A stretch of DNA of 64,000 bases from DAOUKH01 sp965207995 (GTDB lineage: Bacteria > Chloroflexota > Dehalococcoidia > SHYB01), in the NCBI GenBank assembly GCA_965207995.1, contig OZ242299.1:124001-188000 (forward strand). The letters are read 5' to 3'. Below the pieces are notes generated by a model. The model did no database searches. It had not been told where the DNA came from and saw only the letters and a program-made list of their open reading frames with translations. Shown piece by piece: positions 32,027 through 42,379 of this stretch (position 1 is the stretch's first letter; every line of letters starts with the position of its first letter). The translations under genes were made by a program, and so were the position numbers.

Positions 32027-33330
32027 GCACGACCCTGCCCCTCTCCCACATCCGCGTCCTCGACCTGACCCTCATCTGGGCGGGGCCGTACGCGGTGACC
32101 CATCTGGGCGACCTAGGCGCCGAGATCATTCGTGTCGAGTCGCTCCAGCACCACATCACCAATACGCGCGGCTTCGTCCCCTGGCCCAAGACGAAAGAGG
32201 AAGTGCTCAGCCTCGGCTATCTCGGCGGCATGTACGCCGATCAAGATCCCGGCACGCGGCCCTGGAACAAGCACGGCATGTTCAACGGGCTGGGACGTAA
32301 CAAGAAGTCCATGACCGTGGACATGACACGCCCGGAGGGCGTCCAGATCGTCCACGACCTCGTGAAGGTCTGCGACGTCCTCGTGGAGAACAACACCGTC
32401 GGCCTGCTGGAGCGCTTCGGCCTCGATTGGGAGACGGTGCACCGCATCAACCCGGCGATGGTCTACGTCACCATGCCGATCCACGGGCTGAGCGGCCCCT
32501 ACCACGACTACATGGGCTTCGGCCCCAACGGCGAGGCCATCGCCGGCCTCCTGTCGCTCCGGGGCTACGACGACAGCGACGTCACCACCAGCGGCAACAG
32601 CAACCACATGGACACCACCAGCGGGATGGCCGCGGCGTACGCCACGCTCATGGCGCTCTACGAGCGCGACGCCACCGGCGTGGGGCGCTTCGTCGAGGTC
32701 TCCCAGGTCGAACACTTGATGACCATGATCGGCGCGCCGCTCATGGACGCCGCCATGAACGGGCGTGCCCAGACAACGCTGGGCAACCGCGACCTGGTCC
32801 GCGCCCCCCAGAACGCCTACCCCTGCGCCGGCGACGACCGTTGGGTAGCGCTCAGCGTCGGCTCCGACAAGGAGTGGGACGGCCTCTGCCGCGCCATAGG
32901 CCGCCCCGACCTCGTCGAGGACCCACGGTTCGAGGACGCCGCCGCGCGGCATGCCAACCACGACGCGCTCGACAAAATCATCGGCACTTGGACCTCCTCG
33001 CGCGACTCCCGCGCCGCGATGAACGAGCTCCAGGCCCACGGCGTCCCCGCCTCAATGGTCGCCAACGAGGCCGACCTCTACGAAGACCCCCACCTCGCCG
33101 ACCGCAGCTTCTTCCACGAGAAGACGCAGGACGACTGCGGCACCCACCGCTACCCGGGCCACACCTTCAAGCTCTCCAAGACGCCGCTGCGCTTCGACAC
33201 ACCGCCGCCCCTGCTCGGCGAGCACAACCCCTACGTCTACCGCGAGCTTCTCGGCGTCTCCCCCTCCGACTACCGCCGCCTCGAAGCCGAAAAGCACATC
33301 GGCATGGACTACGTACCAGACGTGCGCTAG
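32023..33330 (+). CDS. CaiB/BaiF family CoA-transferase
   Basis: A 435-residue class III CoA-transferase. Start ATG 32023 overlaps the preceding stop (ATGA). Landmarks: IRVLDLTLIWAGPYAVTHLG, DLGAEIIRVESLQHHITNTR, NKHGMFNGLGRNKKSMTVDM, CDVLVENNTVGLLERFG and LLGEHNPYVYRELLG. There is an insertion of about 30 residues before the first Rossmann strand pair (WPKTKEEVLSLGYLGGMYAD) relative to the shorter paralogues. The catalytic-loop segment reads FVEVSQVEHL, again with Glu in the Asp position. Likely subunit partner of the gene at 30815; substrate unknown. Confidence 0.9.
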   Translation: MSTTLPLSHIRVLDLTLIWAGPYAVTHLGDLGAEIIRVESLQHHITNTRGFVPWPKTKEEVLSLGYLGGMYADQDPGTRPWNKHGMFNGLGRNKKSMTVDMTRPEGVQIVHDLVKVCDVLVENNTVGLLERFGLDWETVHRINPAMVYVTMPIHGLSGPYHDYMGFGPNGEAIAGLLSLRGYDDSDVTTSGNSNHMDTTSGMAAAYATLMALYERDATGVGRFVEVSQVEHLMTMIGAPLMDAAMNGRAQTTLGNRDLVRAPQNAYPCAGDDRWVALSVGSDKEWDGLCRAIGRPDLVEDPRFEDAAARHANHDALDKIIGTWTSSRDSRAAMNELQAHGVPASMVANEADLYEDPHLADRSFFHEKTQDDCGTHRYPGHTFKLSKTPLRFDTPPPLLGEHNPYVYRELLGVSPSDYRRLEAEKHIGMDYVPDVR

Positions 33331-33941
33331 ACGACCGCTCCCAGCACCCCTCCCGTACGAGCGTCCGTTGTGGGCGCCCGTCCCTTCCGGCCTCCGCTCC
33401 CCTGTAGGGGCGCGTCGCGACGCGCCCGTTCTCCCACCGCCGACTTCGGCGGACGATGACCCTCTGCGACATCCGCCCCTTCCCCATCCCAAGCCCCACC
33501 CCCTACCATGTCCCCATGCGAAACCAGCCCGTTCGGCGCCTTGGCCAAAACGCAGAAGGTGTTTCCCTCGGGAAGCCCTCCCAAAAGAAGGCCACGGGCG
33601 CGCCGAAGCTCCCTCGTGAGGCTCCGGCGTGGAGGCGCACTTAGCGCTGACCTAGCGCTGTGACGAGGCGAACGCGGAACTTGGCGAACGCCTCGAAGAA
33701 CTCCCCATGGCCGGTCTCCTAGGGACCGCCAAGGCCATGACGGAGTTATGAGGGTGAGTTGGAGAAGAGGCCCGGTGCGGTAACCCCCGCCGGACCCGCG
33801 CCCGCCCCGCCGCACCGTCGGCGCAGCGGACGCTCCCCATCTCCACCCTTTTTTTCGGGGTTGCGCCCTGGGACTCCTATGCCCTCAACGGGCCCCGTGC
33901 TATCGTGGCCGGCGCCGAGAAGACGGTCGGAGGGAAAGTCC
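33331..33941. other. 610-nt intergenic region, no convincing gene
   Basis: It contains one family B repeat (33402-33429) near the left end and the 5' region of the MDR oxidoreductase on the right (GGAGGGAAAG ribosome site). The middle (33460-33850) has less biased composition than the flanking genes and includes a T7 run at 33850. Several short open frames exist on both strands, but none has a ribosome site or a recognisable motif. It could be a decayed gene. Confidence 0.5.
33402..33429. repeat. Family B palindromic repeat
   Basis: GTAGGGGCGCGTCGCGACGC followed by GCCCGT: the same form as at 25579. The GCGCGTCGCGACGCGC centre is a perfect self-complementary stem. Confidence 0.85.
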
Positions 33942-34949
<1,008 letters not shown>

Positions 34950-34951
34950 CC

Positions 34952-35947
34952 CTACTCGCTGTCGATCCACATGTTGGGCGACGTGTCGATGCCGTGCTGC
35001 GCGAAGACGCCGTCGATCCGCGCCTTCTCCGCCTCCCCGATCGACCAATCGAGCGCCCCGAGGTTGTCCTCGACCTCGCCCGCGTTGCGCGTCCCCGCCA
35101 GCGCCACGCTGACGGCGGGATGTGAGAGCACCCAGCGCAGCGCCAAATGCGGCAGCCGTTTGTCCCGCTCGCTCGCAATGGGGCCGAGATCCTCGGCGGC
35201 GGCGACGTTCTTCGGAAAGTTCTCCTCGCCGAACATGCGGAGGAAGAGCGCGGGCAGCATGTTCTCGTTGGCGCGCCAGTCCTCACCCGGCTTGAACGTA
35301 GTCTGGCGGGTGAAGGCGCCGGCGAGCATGCCGAAGGCCAGCGGTCCGTAGACCATGACCCCAATCCCGTTTTCCAGGCAGAACGGCAGGATCTCCTTGT
35401 CCATGCGCCGGTCGAACATGTTGTAGCCGCACTGCACCACGTCGATGCGCCGCGTCTCCATGCACCGCTCCATCTGTTGCCGGGTGAAGTTGGAGACCCC
35501 GACGAACCGCGCCTTCCCCTGCCGCACCACCTCGTCGAGCGCGCCCATCGTCTCCTCGAACGGCGTGGTCACGTCGGGCCAGTGAATCAGCAGCACGTCC
35601 ACGTAGTCCGTGCCCAGGTCGAGCAGGCTCTGGTCGATGGAGGCAAAGATCGCCTCGGGGCGGCTGTCGCGGAACTTAGGCCGGTCGCGGTAGCCGACCC
35701 CGCACTTGGTCACCACGAGCACGTCCTTGCGCCGCGCTCCCAGCGCCTGACCCAGGAACCGCTCCGACTGTCCCCGCCCGTAAGCCGGCGCAGTATCGAA
35801 GCAGTTGACCCCCACGTCGATGGCGCGGTTGACCGCCATGGCGACCTCGGCGGTCTCGATGTCGCCGTAGCCGCCACCCATCTCCCAGCACCCGAATCCG
35901 AGCACGGAGACGTCGAGGCCCGTCTGTCCGAAGGGTCGGTATTCCAT
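34952..35947 (-). CDS. Aldo/keto reductase
   Basis: A 331-residue (alpha/beta)8 NADPH-dependent oxidoreductase. The catalytic tetrad is present: Asp and Tyr in CFDTAPAYGRGQSE, Lys in VVTKCGVG, His in LIHWPDV. The remainder is typical: RFVGVSNFTRQQMERCME, NMFDRRMDKEILPFC, GVMVYGPLAFGMLAGAF and the cofactor-binding ALAGTRNAGEVEDNLGAL. It resembles the YajO/Tas and L-glyceraldehyde-3-phosphate reductase group (AKR11/AKR12). It starts 20 nt after the stop of the amidohydrolase gene and is probably co-transcribed with it. Confidence 0.93.
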   Translation of the reverse strand: MEYRPFGQTGLDVSVLGFGCWEMGGGYGDIETAEVAMAVNRAIDVGVNCFDTAPAYGRGQSERFLGQALGARRKDVLVVTKCGVGYRDRPKFRDSRPEAIFASIDQSLLDLGTDYVDVLLIHWPDVTTPFEETMGALDEVVRQGKARFVGVSNFTRQQMERCMETRRIDVVQCGYNMFDRRMDKEILPFCLENGIGVMVYGPLAFGMLAGAFTRQTTFKPGEDWRANENMLPALFLRMFGEENFPKNVAAAEDLGPIASERDKRLPHLALRWVLSHPAVSVALAGTRNAGEVEDNLGALDWSIGEAEKARIDGVFAQHGIDTSPNMWIDSE

Positions 35948-35967
35948 TGTCGTTACCTCGGGGTCGG

Positions 35968-37059
35968 CTACGTCACGCCGTAGAGGCGCTGCCCGTTGTC
36001 GCAGAGAATCTTGCGCTTCGCCTCGGCGTCGATGCCGTTGCGGTCGACGAAGTGGCGGACGCCGTCGGGATACGGCCCCTCTGGATGAGGGAAGTCGCAC
36101 GCCGTCACGATGTTGTCCGCGCCGATGTAGTCGACGACGTACTTGAGCGTCGGCTCTTCGAGCTCGGCGGAGAGGAAACACTGGCGCTTGAAGTACTCGC
36201 TCGGCTTCAGCTTCATCGGCGGCAGGTCGCAATCGTGGTAGCGCTCGTAGAGCTCGTCGTAGTACCAGAGTAGATAGGGCAGCCAGCCCGCCCCCGATTC
36301 GAGGCCGACGACGCGCAGGTTGGGGTGCCGCTCGCACATGCCGCCGAGCAGCACCTGGAAGAACGCCACCTGCATCTCGACGGGGAAGGTGAATGCCACC
36401 CGCGGCGCCGCCCAATCGCCGAACCGGTCCTGCCCGATCTGGCCGTGCCCCGCGCCCGCGACGTTGTGCAGGCACAGCGGCACGTCGAGATCCTCGAAGG
36501 TCGACCAGAGCGGGTCGTAGTACGGCTTATCGAGCGTGATTCCCGGGATCGGCGGCTGCGTATTCGTGAAGAAGCCCTTGAAGCCGTACTCCTTCACGCA
36601 GCGCTCGACTTCGCGGATGGCCGCGTCGACGTTGCGCAGGTCGATCTGGCCGATAGGGATCACCCGACCCTCGGTGTCGGCCACGAAATCGGCGACCCAG
36701 CGGTTGAAGCCGCGCACCATCGCGTCGGCGACGACCGGGTCGAGCCCCCACGCGCCGACGGTCGGCACGCCGAAGAGCGCCATCTTGTCGACCCCCTGGT
36801 CCTCCATGGCCATGAGGTAGGACTTGGGGTCGAAACCGCGCTCGGCGTAGGCGCCGTACTCGGTGTCCCACATCTCGTTGAGGTAGTCCATGCGCTTCCA
36901 CTGCACCGTCGACATGCCCCGGTTGTCGACCATCGTGACGCCGTCGGGCCGCGTCTCAGGGAGGCGGTCGCGAAACTCGGGGTCGATGTAGTCGTCGCGC
37001 AGGTCGGGAACGCGGTGGTAGTGGGAGTCCGCGTCGATAACCCGGTAGCCCTTGTACAT
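35968..37059 (-). CDS. Amidohydrolase family 2 protein
   Basis: A 363-residue ACMSD-like metal-dependent hydrolase or decarboxylase. The N-terminal metal motif is intact: VIDADSHYH (DxDxHxH form). Later landmarks: KMALFGVPTVGAWG, LDVPLCLHNVAGAGHG, VVGLESGAGWLPYLLWYYDE and the final ACDFPHPEGPYPDG with the catalytic Asp. It is close in style to the amidohydrolases at 12956, 14174 and 63804, a four-member set in this window. AAGGAGG precedes the ATG, and a TATAAT box lies at 37109-37114. Followed by an aldo/keto reductase. Confidence 0.9.
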   Translation of the reverse strand: MYKGYRVIDADSHYHRVPDLRDDYIDPEFRDRLPETRPDGVTMVDNRGMSTVQWKRMDYLNEMWDTEYGAYAERGFDPKSYLMAMEDQGVDKMALFGVPTVGAWGLDPVVADAMVRGFNRWVADFVADTEGRVIPIGQIDLRNVDAAIREVERCVKEYGFKGFFTNTQPPIPGITLDKPYYDPLWSTFEDLDVPLCLHNVAGAGHGQIGQDRFGDWAAPRVAFTFPVEMQVAFFQVLLGGMCERHPNLRVVGLESGAGWLPYLLWYYDELYERYHDCDLPPMKLKPSEYFKRQCFLSAELEEPTLKYVVDYIGADNIVTACDFPHPEGPYPDGVRHFVDRNGIDAEAKRKILCDNGQRLYGVT

Positions 37060-37108
37060 GCCGCCCTCCTTCTGTCAGACCCGCGCACCGGGGCCGGTGG
37101 TGGCCGCC

Positions 37109-37114
37109 ATTATA
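37109..37114 (-). promoter_or_regulatory. -10 box (TATAAT) for the amidohydrolase-AKR operon
   Basis: Minus-strand TATAAT 50 nt upstream of the start at 37059, inside GGCTATAATGGCGG. TTCCGA lies 16 nt further upstream as a weak -35. Confidence 0.5.
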
Positions 37115-37145
37115 GCCGCCCCAACCCCTATCGGAACGGGCCGGG

Positions 37146-38423
37146 CTAAGGGTTGAGCCCGTAGATGCCCTCGTTCTGAGAGAGCACGTACAACTCCCCC
37201 TCCCGGTCTTGGCCGAACGAGGCGATACGGAGGTCGGTGTCGGCCAGCAGCAGGTGCTCGGTCACCTCCTGGCCGTCGTAGCGGAGCGCCCAGATACGCC
37301 CCGAGCAGAAGTCGCCGAAGACGTACGCCCCGGCCAGCGACGGCAGGCGCTCCCCGCGATAGACGTAGCCGCCGATAGCCGAACAGTTGCCGTTGTCGAG
37401 GGGATACTCCCACACGGGAAGGACGGTGCCCGTGGGATCACAGCCCGTGGCGGGCGAGAAGCACCGGGAGCCCTCCAGGGTCTTCCAGCCATAGTCGCCG
37501 CCCTTCTCGATGACGTCGACCTCCTCCACCCTGTTCTGCCCGACGTCGCCGGCCCACAGGCGTCCCGTCTCCCGGTCGAAGCTGAACCGCCAAGGGTTGC
37601 GAAACCCATAGGCCCAGATCTCGCCCCGGGAGCCGGGGTCGCCGGCAAACGGGTTGTCCGCCGGCAGCGTGTAGGGAATCTCGGCGGTGGAACCGGACAC
37701 GTCGATGCGCAGGATCGACCCCAGCAGCGTCGCTCTGTTCCGGCCGTGGCCCTCCGGGTCGCCCGCCGCGCCGCCGTCCCCCAGGCCGACGTACAGGAAG
37801 CCGTCGGGGCCGAAGGCCAGTTGTCCACCGTTATGGTTGCGGTAGGGCTGGGCGATCTCCATGATGACCAGCTCGCTCTCGGAGTCCGCTTCTCGGCCAT
37901 CCGTCCCCGCTTGGAACCGGGAGATGACCGACCGCCTCGGTCCCGAAGCGGAGTAGTAAACGTAGACGTACCCGTTCTCCTCATAGCGGGGGTCGAACGC
38001 CAAGCCTAGCAGTCCCTCCTCCGAGCCCCCGTCGTTCACCCGGTCTCGGATGTCGAGGAAGATTTCCACCTCCCGCGCCTCCTCGTCGTTGGGGAAGGCC
38101 AACACGCGGCCCGACTGCTCGGTGACGAAGAGACGGTCGTCGCCGGCGGCGGGCTGCGTCAGGTTGGTGAGGCCGCGAAAGTCCAGGTGCGGGAAGGCCC
38201 GAACCACGGTCAAGGGCCGCAGCGGCGGCGCGTCCGCAGCGAGCGGAGGGGCCGTGGGCTCCGGCGTCGCTGCGGCGGCGGTCGCGGTCGCTGTGGGCGC
38301 CGATGTGGAGGTCGGCGCCGGCTTGGCAGTGGGATCGGGCGCATCGGGGCCGCACGACACCGTCAGCGCCGCGAGCACAAGACCCGCAAGGATGAGAGCC
38401 CCGCCGCGGAGATTCTTCAGCAT
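37146..38423 (-). CDS. PQQ-dependent sugar dehydrogenase-like lipoprotein
   Basis: A 425-residue exported protein. The lipoprotein signal peptide ends LAALTVSC (Cys24), followed by a Pro/Thr/Ala-rich linker to about residue 62. The beta-propeller of the soluble glucose dehydrogenase (GdhB/Yli) family follows: LTNLTQPAAGDDRLFVTEQS, GSEEGLLGLAFDPRYEENGY, YRNHNGGQLAFGPDGFLYVG, GLGDGGAAGDPEGHGRN, EIWAYGFRNPWRFSFDRETG and GDVGQNRVEEVDVIEKGGDY. The His in NHNGG is the catalytic-base position in sGDH. It oxidises sugars or other alcohols outside the membrane with PQQ, if PQQ is available; no PQQ genes are in the window. Confidence 0.9.
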   Translation of the reverse strand: MLKNLRGGALILAGLVLAALTVSCGPDAPDPTAKPAPTSTSAPTATATAAAATPEPTAPPLAADAPPLRPLTVVRAFPHLDFRGLTNLTQPAAGDDRLFVTEQSGRVLAFPNDEEAREVEIFLDIRDRVNDGGSEEGLLGLAFDPRYEENGYVYVYYSASGPRRSVISRFQAGTDGREADSESELVIMEIAQPYRNHNGGQLAFGPDGFLYVGLGDGGAAGDPEGHGRNRATLLGSILRIDVSGSTAEIPYTLPADNPFAGDPGSRGEIWAYGFRNPWRFSFDRETGRLWAGDVGQNRVEEVDVIEKGGDYGWKTLEGSRCFSPATGCDPTGTVLPVWEYPLDNGNCSAIGGYVYRGERLPSLAGAYVFGDFCSGRIWALRYDGQEVTEHLLLADTDLRIASFGQDREGELYVLSQNEGIYGLNP

Positions 38424-38448
38424 GGAATCGCGTCTACCGGCACCGCGC

Positions 38449-40830
38449 CTAGTCGGGGTAGTTGACGATGCCTCGTTCCTTCAGCGACGCCACCTCCGCC
38501 TCCGTGTAGCCGATCTCGGCGAGGATCGCCCGGGTGTGCTGGCCGTTGACGTTGGCCTCCCGCAGCACGGGCCGCGTCTCGGAGAGCTCGACCGTCGCCC
38601 CGTGGCGCCAGTGCGGACCGAGGACGGGATGGACGACGTCGGCGATGAGGCCAAGGTCGCGTGCCTGTGGGTCGCCGTCCAGAAGCTCGGCGAAGGTGTG
38701 CCGGTCGGCGCGGACGCAACCGATGCCCTCCGACGCGAGGTCGTCCTCCCACTCGTCGGCGGCGCGGCGCTTGAAGACCGCGGCGAGCGCGGCGACAAGG
38801 GCCTCTTCGTGCTCGGCGCGGGCCTCCGGCGAGGCGAACCGCTCGTCTTCGGCGAGGCCGGGCTCGCCGAGCGCGGCGCACAGGATCTCCCACTCCTCCT
38901 GATCGAGGCAGGCCAGGAAGACCCATCCCTCCGCCGTCTCGTAGAGCCGGTAGAGCGCGTCGAGTCCAAGCAGGTCGGCGTCCAGCTCCCGGCGCGCCTC
39001 TTTGCCCTCGTAGCGGATCCACTGCTCGCTGAGGGCGTAGCCGTTGGCGCACAGCATCGTCGTCAGCATCTGCTGTCCGACGCCATGGCGCACCTTGGCA
39101 AGCAGGCCGAGCAGCATCGCGGTGCCCACCACCATCGCCGAGTTCGTGTCCGGGTTTCCCTCGTTGGCCTTGGCAAGGCGGAGCGAGGCGGCCTTGAGCT
39201 CGTCCATGCTCAGGTCGGCGTACGCCGGGGGCGGCACTCCCGCGCCGGCCTGATGCGACACGCCGCCCGCGATGGCCCCCGCGATGGGGTGGTACGCCGG
39301 CATGTGCGAGTACGGGCCGTCGCTCCCGTAAGCGCCGGCGTAGAGATAGACGATGCCGGGATTCACCTTTCGCAGCGTTTCGTAGTCGATGCCCAAGCGC
39401 TCAGGGACGCCGGGCCGGTAGTTGTGCATGACGACGTCGGCGCGCTCCGCGAGCCGCCGAACGATCTCCCGACCCTCCGGCGACTTCAGGTCGACCGCGA
39501 TCGACTCCTTGCCCTGCGTGGTCTTGACCCCGATTGGCGGAATGAGCCGCATGGCGTCACCGTCCAGAGGCTCGATCTTGATGATCCGCGCCCCCATGTC
39601 GGCGAGCAGGCTCGGGCCGAAGGGGGCGGCGTATTGGACCGCCATCTCTAGGACGGTGAAGCCACTCAGGGCATGCTCAGGCATCGGTGCGGCACCGGGC
39701 ACGGTCCCGTTGCGGCGGGCGTTCCACTGGGCGCTCGTGTCGACCGATATGCGCGACGGCGTCTCGCTGAACCGCACCAGCGGTCCAAGCTGCTCCGTCT
39801 CACCGAGCACGGGATGGTGCAGCGCGACGACGTGCCCGTTGTGCCGTGCCTGGGGGTGGTCCATCCCCTCATCGCCCTCCCGGAAGCCGTCGGCCCCGAC
39901 GCTCCGCTCGAGGAAGATGCGCATCCACTCGTCGTAGTCCTTCCGGCCCATCTCGCCGAGTAGCATCTTCCAGAAGGCGGCCTTGTCCTCCTCGGCGGCT
40001 TCGTTGGGCATCTTGGCGAAACGCGGGTCTTCCTTCAGGTGGCCGAGCCCGACGGCGTCGAGCTCGTTCCAAAAGAGGTGCGGCGCCCAGTTGGCGAACT
40101 GAATCCATCGTCCATCCCTGGTACGGACGGGCATGTAGCCCAGCATCGGCGTCGTGCCCATGCCGCCGGGCGTCCGCATGTCCGCAACCTGTAGGGCGAG
40201 CCAGCCGCCCATGTCGTAGGGGATGAGGCTGCGCAGCAGGCTCGTCGAGACCCGCTGGCCGCGTCCGGTGCGGTGGCGCACGATCAGCGCCGCCGCGATG
40301 CCCTGCAGCGCCGTCTGCGACGCGCCGAAGCTCGCCACCCGCACCGAGGAGAAGACGGGGCGGTCCACGCCGAACATGCGCCCGAACTCCCGCATCCGTC
40401 CGGCGGCCGCGGCCACGACGCCCTCGTGGTCCTTGTAGCCCGCGTAGCGCCCCCGCTCACCGAAGCCGGTGATGGAGCAGTGCACCAGGCCGGGGTTGTC
40501 CGCCGATAGGGCCGCGTAATCGAGGCCCAGCACCTCCGCCATCCCCGGCGGGAAGGTCTCGACCAGCACGTCGGCCTCATGGGCCAGTTCGACGGCGCGG
40601 GCCAGACCGGCCCTGTCGCGCAGGTCAAGCTCCATCCGCTCCTTGCCGCGGTGCCATTGGTGATAGCCGGGAAGCGCGGCGAGGGGGTCGGGCGCGCCCT
40701 CTTGCTCGACTCGGACGACGGCGGCGCCATTGTCGGCCATCACCATGGTCGCCAAGGCCCCTGCGAACCCCCGCGACAGGTCGAGGACGTTGAGTCCTTG
40801 GAAGACGGTGGGGCGGGTCTCGTCGGTCAT
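38449..40830 (-). CDS. Double-domain CaiB/BaiF family CoA-transferase
   Basis: A 793-residue two-domain class III CoA-transferase (about 1-365 and 385-793). First domain: LNVLDLSRGFAGALATMVMA, NGAAVVRVEQEGAPDPLA, EADVLVETFPPGMAEVLG, SITGFGERGRYAGYKDHE. Second domain: FTVLEMAVQYAAPFGPSLLA, DMGARIIKIEPLDGDAMRLI, ADVVMHNYRPGVPERLG. At the catalytic position the first reads TSLLRS (Arg) and the second TTMLCA (Cys), so neither half has an acidic nucleophile; this is the only double protein here lacking one in both halves. It may be a racemase-like, binding or inactive family member. GGAGGG precedes the ATG. It lies upstream of the PQQ-type dehydrogenase gene. Confidence 0.88.
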   Translation of the reverse strand: MTDETRPTVFQGLNVLDLSRGFAGALATMVMADNGAAVVRVEQEGAPDPLAALPGYHQWHRGKERMELDLRDRAGLARAVELAHEADVLVETFPPGMAEVLGLDYAALSADNPGLVHCSITGFGERGRYAGYKDHEGVVAAAAGRMREFGRMFGVDRPVFSSVRVASFGASQTALQGIAAALIVRHRTGRGQRVSTSLLRSLIPYDMGGWLALQVADMRTPGGMGTTPMLGYMPVRTRDGRWIQFANWAPHLFWNELDAVGLGHLKEDPRFAKMPNEAAEEDKAAFWKMLLGEMGRKDYDEWMRIFLERSVGADGFREGDEGMDHPQARHNGHVVALHHPVLGETEQLGPLVRFSETPSRISVDTSAQWNARRNGTVPGAAPMPEHALSGFTVLEMAVQYAAPFGPSLLADMGARIIKIEPLDGDAMRLIPPIGVKTTQGKESIAVDLKSPEGREIVRRLAERADVVMHNYRPGVPERLGIDYETLRKVNPGIVYLYAGAYGSDGPYSHMPAYHPIAGAIAGGVSHQAGAGVPPPAYADLSMDELKAASLRLAKANEGNPDTNSAMVVGTAMLLGLLAKVRHGVGQQMLTTMLCANGYALSEQWIRYEGKEARRELDADLLGLDALYRLYETAEGWVFLACLDQEEWEILCAALGEPGLAEDERFASPEARAEHEEALVAALAAVFKRRAADEWEDDLASEGIGCVRADRHTFAELLDGDPQARDLGLIADVVHPVLGPHWRHGATVELSETRPVLREANVNGQHTRAILAEIGYTEAEVASLKERGIVNYPD

Positions 40831-40890
40831 GTGCGCCCTCCGGGCGCGGAGCGGATGGCTGAAGCCTCATCTGGCCGTTGACTGAATCGG

Positions 40891-41205
40891 CTAGCTGGGC
40901 CGGGGAAAGTCCGACTTCAGCAGGGCGGGACGGATCCTCTTGTTCCAGTAGTCGTCGTCCCCCGCCCGCCGCAGCTCTTCCACCAGAAGCACCGTCTTCA
41001 ACCCCACGGCCTCCGCCAGCTCGGGGCCGGTGCGGTCTCCGGCCAACTCGGTGACTGCCGCCCGCAGCTTCATCACGTATTCCGCGACCTCGTAGGCGGC
41101 CCGGTCGGAGGCGGAGCGGGCCTGCAAGGCCTCAAGCTTCTCCAGCCAGTCCAGGCCCCGTTCGGCCTCTTCGAATCTGTCTTCCTGCGAGTTGGTCGTA
41201 TCCAT
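40891..41205 (-). CDS. Hypothetical helical protein (104 residues)
   Basis: A short, mostly alpha-helical acidic protein (FEEAERGLDWLEKLEALQAR, VAEYVMKLRAAVTELAGD, GLKTVLLVEELRRAGDDDYW). No membrane segment and no family recognised. The ATG at 41205 has GGAG 13 nt upstream; an upstream in-frame ATG at 41286 would add 27 residues of non-helical sequence. It is divergent from the F420 operon and ends 61 nt before the start of the double CoA-transferase, so it might be co-transcribed with it. Confidence 0.55.
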   Translation of the reverse strand: MDTTNSQEDRFEEAERGLDWLEKLEALQARSASDRAAYEVAEYVMKLRAAVTELAGDRTGPELAEAVGLKTVLLVEELRRAGDDDYWNKRIRPALLKSDFPRPS

Positions 41206-41336
41206 CTGGCATTCTCCGCTCTCGACGCTGTAGCTCCGGCTATGACCTGCGTGGCGGGCTGCTTCTCGTCCGTAGCCTATATCCATACCCCGCGAAGTTC
41301 CAGCACCCCGACCGGCGGTGCGGCTGAGGCGTATGC

Positions 41337-41342
41337 TAGAAT
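41337..41342 (+). promoter_or_regulatory. -10 box (TAGAAT) for the F420 operon
   Basis: TAGAAT in GTATGCTAGAATTGCG, about 55-60 nt upstream of the first cofD codons. No clear -35. Confidence 0.4.
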
Positions 41343-41398
41343 TGCGCCGGTCAGAGAGACCGCCCTTCCGAGGGCGCCCGGCTTAAGGCGGACCCGAC

Positions 41399-42379
41399 AT
41401 CGACCAGAGACAGCCGAGCGCGCTCCGGATTGCCGCCCTCGCCGGGGGCGTGGGCGGCGCCAAGCTCTCCTGGGGCCTGAGCCGCGTGGCCGACCCGGCA
41501 CGGCTCACCGTAATCTCCAACACCGGCGACGACGAAACCTTCTATGGACTCCACGTCTCCCCCGACCTCGACACGCAGATGTACACCCTCGCGGGTCTGG
41601 TCGACCAAGAGCGGGGCTGGGGCCTCGCCGGCGAGACCTTCCACGGCATCGAGATGTTCCGCCGCTACGGCGAGGAGAGCTGGTTCTCCCTAGGCGACCT
41701 CGACCTCGCCACCCACGTCCTCCGAACGCGCATGCTCCGCGACGGCCTCTCCCTCACCCAGGTCACCCGTGACCTCTCACAGCGCCTCGGCGTCCCCTGC
41801 ACTCTTGTGCCCGCCACCGACGACCGCCTCCGCACCGTCATCGCGACGGAGGGCGGCTCCCTATCGCTGCAAAGCTACTTCGTCGAGCACGGGTGCGAGC
41901 CTGTCGCCACCGGCGTCTCCTACCAAGGCGGCGACACTGCCGTCCCTTCCCCCGCCGCCGCGCAAGCCCTCGACGAAGCCGACGCCATCGTCCTCTGCCC
42001 TTCCAACCCCGTCATCAGCATCGCGCCGATTCTCGCCGTCGCCGGAATCTGGGAGCGCGTGGCGCGCTTTCACGGGCCCCGGATCGCCGTCAGCCCCCTC
42101 GTGGGCGGACGGGCGCTGCGCGGCCCCGCCGCCAAGCTCATGAGCGAGCTCGGCGAAGACGTGAGCAGCTCCGGCGTCGCCAAGCGCCTCGCCGGGCTCT
42201 GCGACGTGCTGGTCATCGACCACGAGGACGCCTCCGAGGCCGAGGCGGTACGCGCGCAGGGCATCGAGCCGGTGACGCGGGACACCATCATGTCCGACGC
42301 CACCTCCAAGGAGCGCCTCGCCCGGGAGGTGCTGGAGATCGCCGAAGCGCGCCTCGGCGCCCGGGAAACGGTCCAATGA
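41399..42379 (+). CDS. cofD: 2-phospho-L-lactate (phosphoenolpyruvate) transferase CofD/FbiA, F420 biosynthesis
   Basis: Transfers the lactyl/PEP phosphate group from the GDP-activated intermediate to the deazaflavin Fo, giving dehydro-F420-0 or F420-0. Family motifs: LRIAALAGGVGGAKLSWGLS, VISNTGDDETFYGLHVSPDL (Fo binding), DLDTQMYTLAGL, LVPATDDRLRTVI, CPSNPVISIAPILAV and ISPLVGG-like AVSPLVGGRAL. The start is uncertain: family sequence extends upstream of the first GTG (41450), which would delete LAGGVGG. The frame is open back to 41387 but has no ATG, GTG or TTG. An ATC at 41399 has AGGCGGA 6 nt upstream and is used here as a provisional start. It overlaps cofC by ATGA. Confidence 0.9.
   Translation: MDQRQPSALRIAALAGGVGGAKLSWGLSRVADPARLTVISNTGDDETFYGLHVSPDLDTQMYTLAGLVDQERGWGLAGETFHGIEMFRRYGEESWFSLGDLDLATHVLRTRMLRDGLSLTQVTRDLSQRLGVPCTLVPATDDRLRTVIATEGGSLSLQSYFVEHGCEPVATGVSYQGGDTAVPSPAAAQALDEADAIVLCPSNPVISIAPILAVAGIWERVARFHGPRIAVSPLVGGRALRGPAAKLMSELGEDVSSSGVAKRLAGLCDVLVIDHEDASEAEAVRAQGIEPVTRDTIMSDATSKERLAREVLEIAEARLGARETVQ

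Noticed and set aside
33456..33850. Short open frames between the CoA-transferase and the MDR gene
   Set aside because: No ribosome sites, no motifs, atypical codon use; reported only as an intergenic region.
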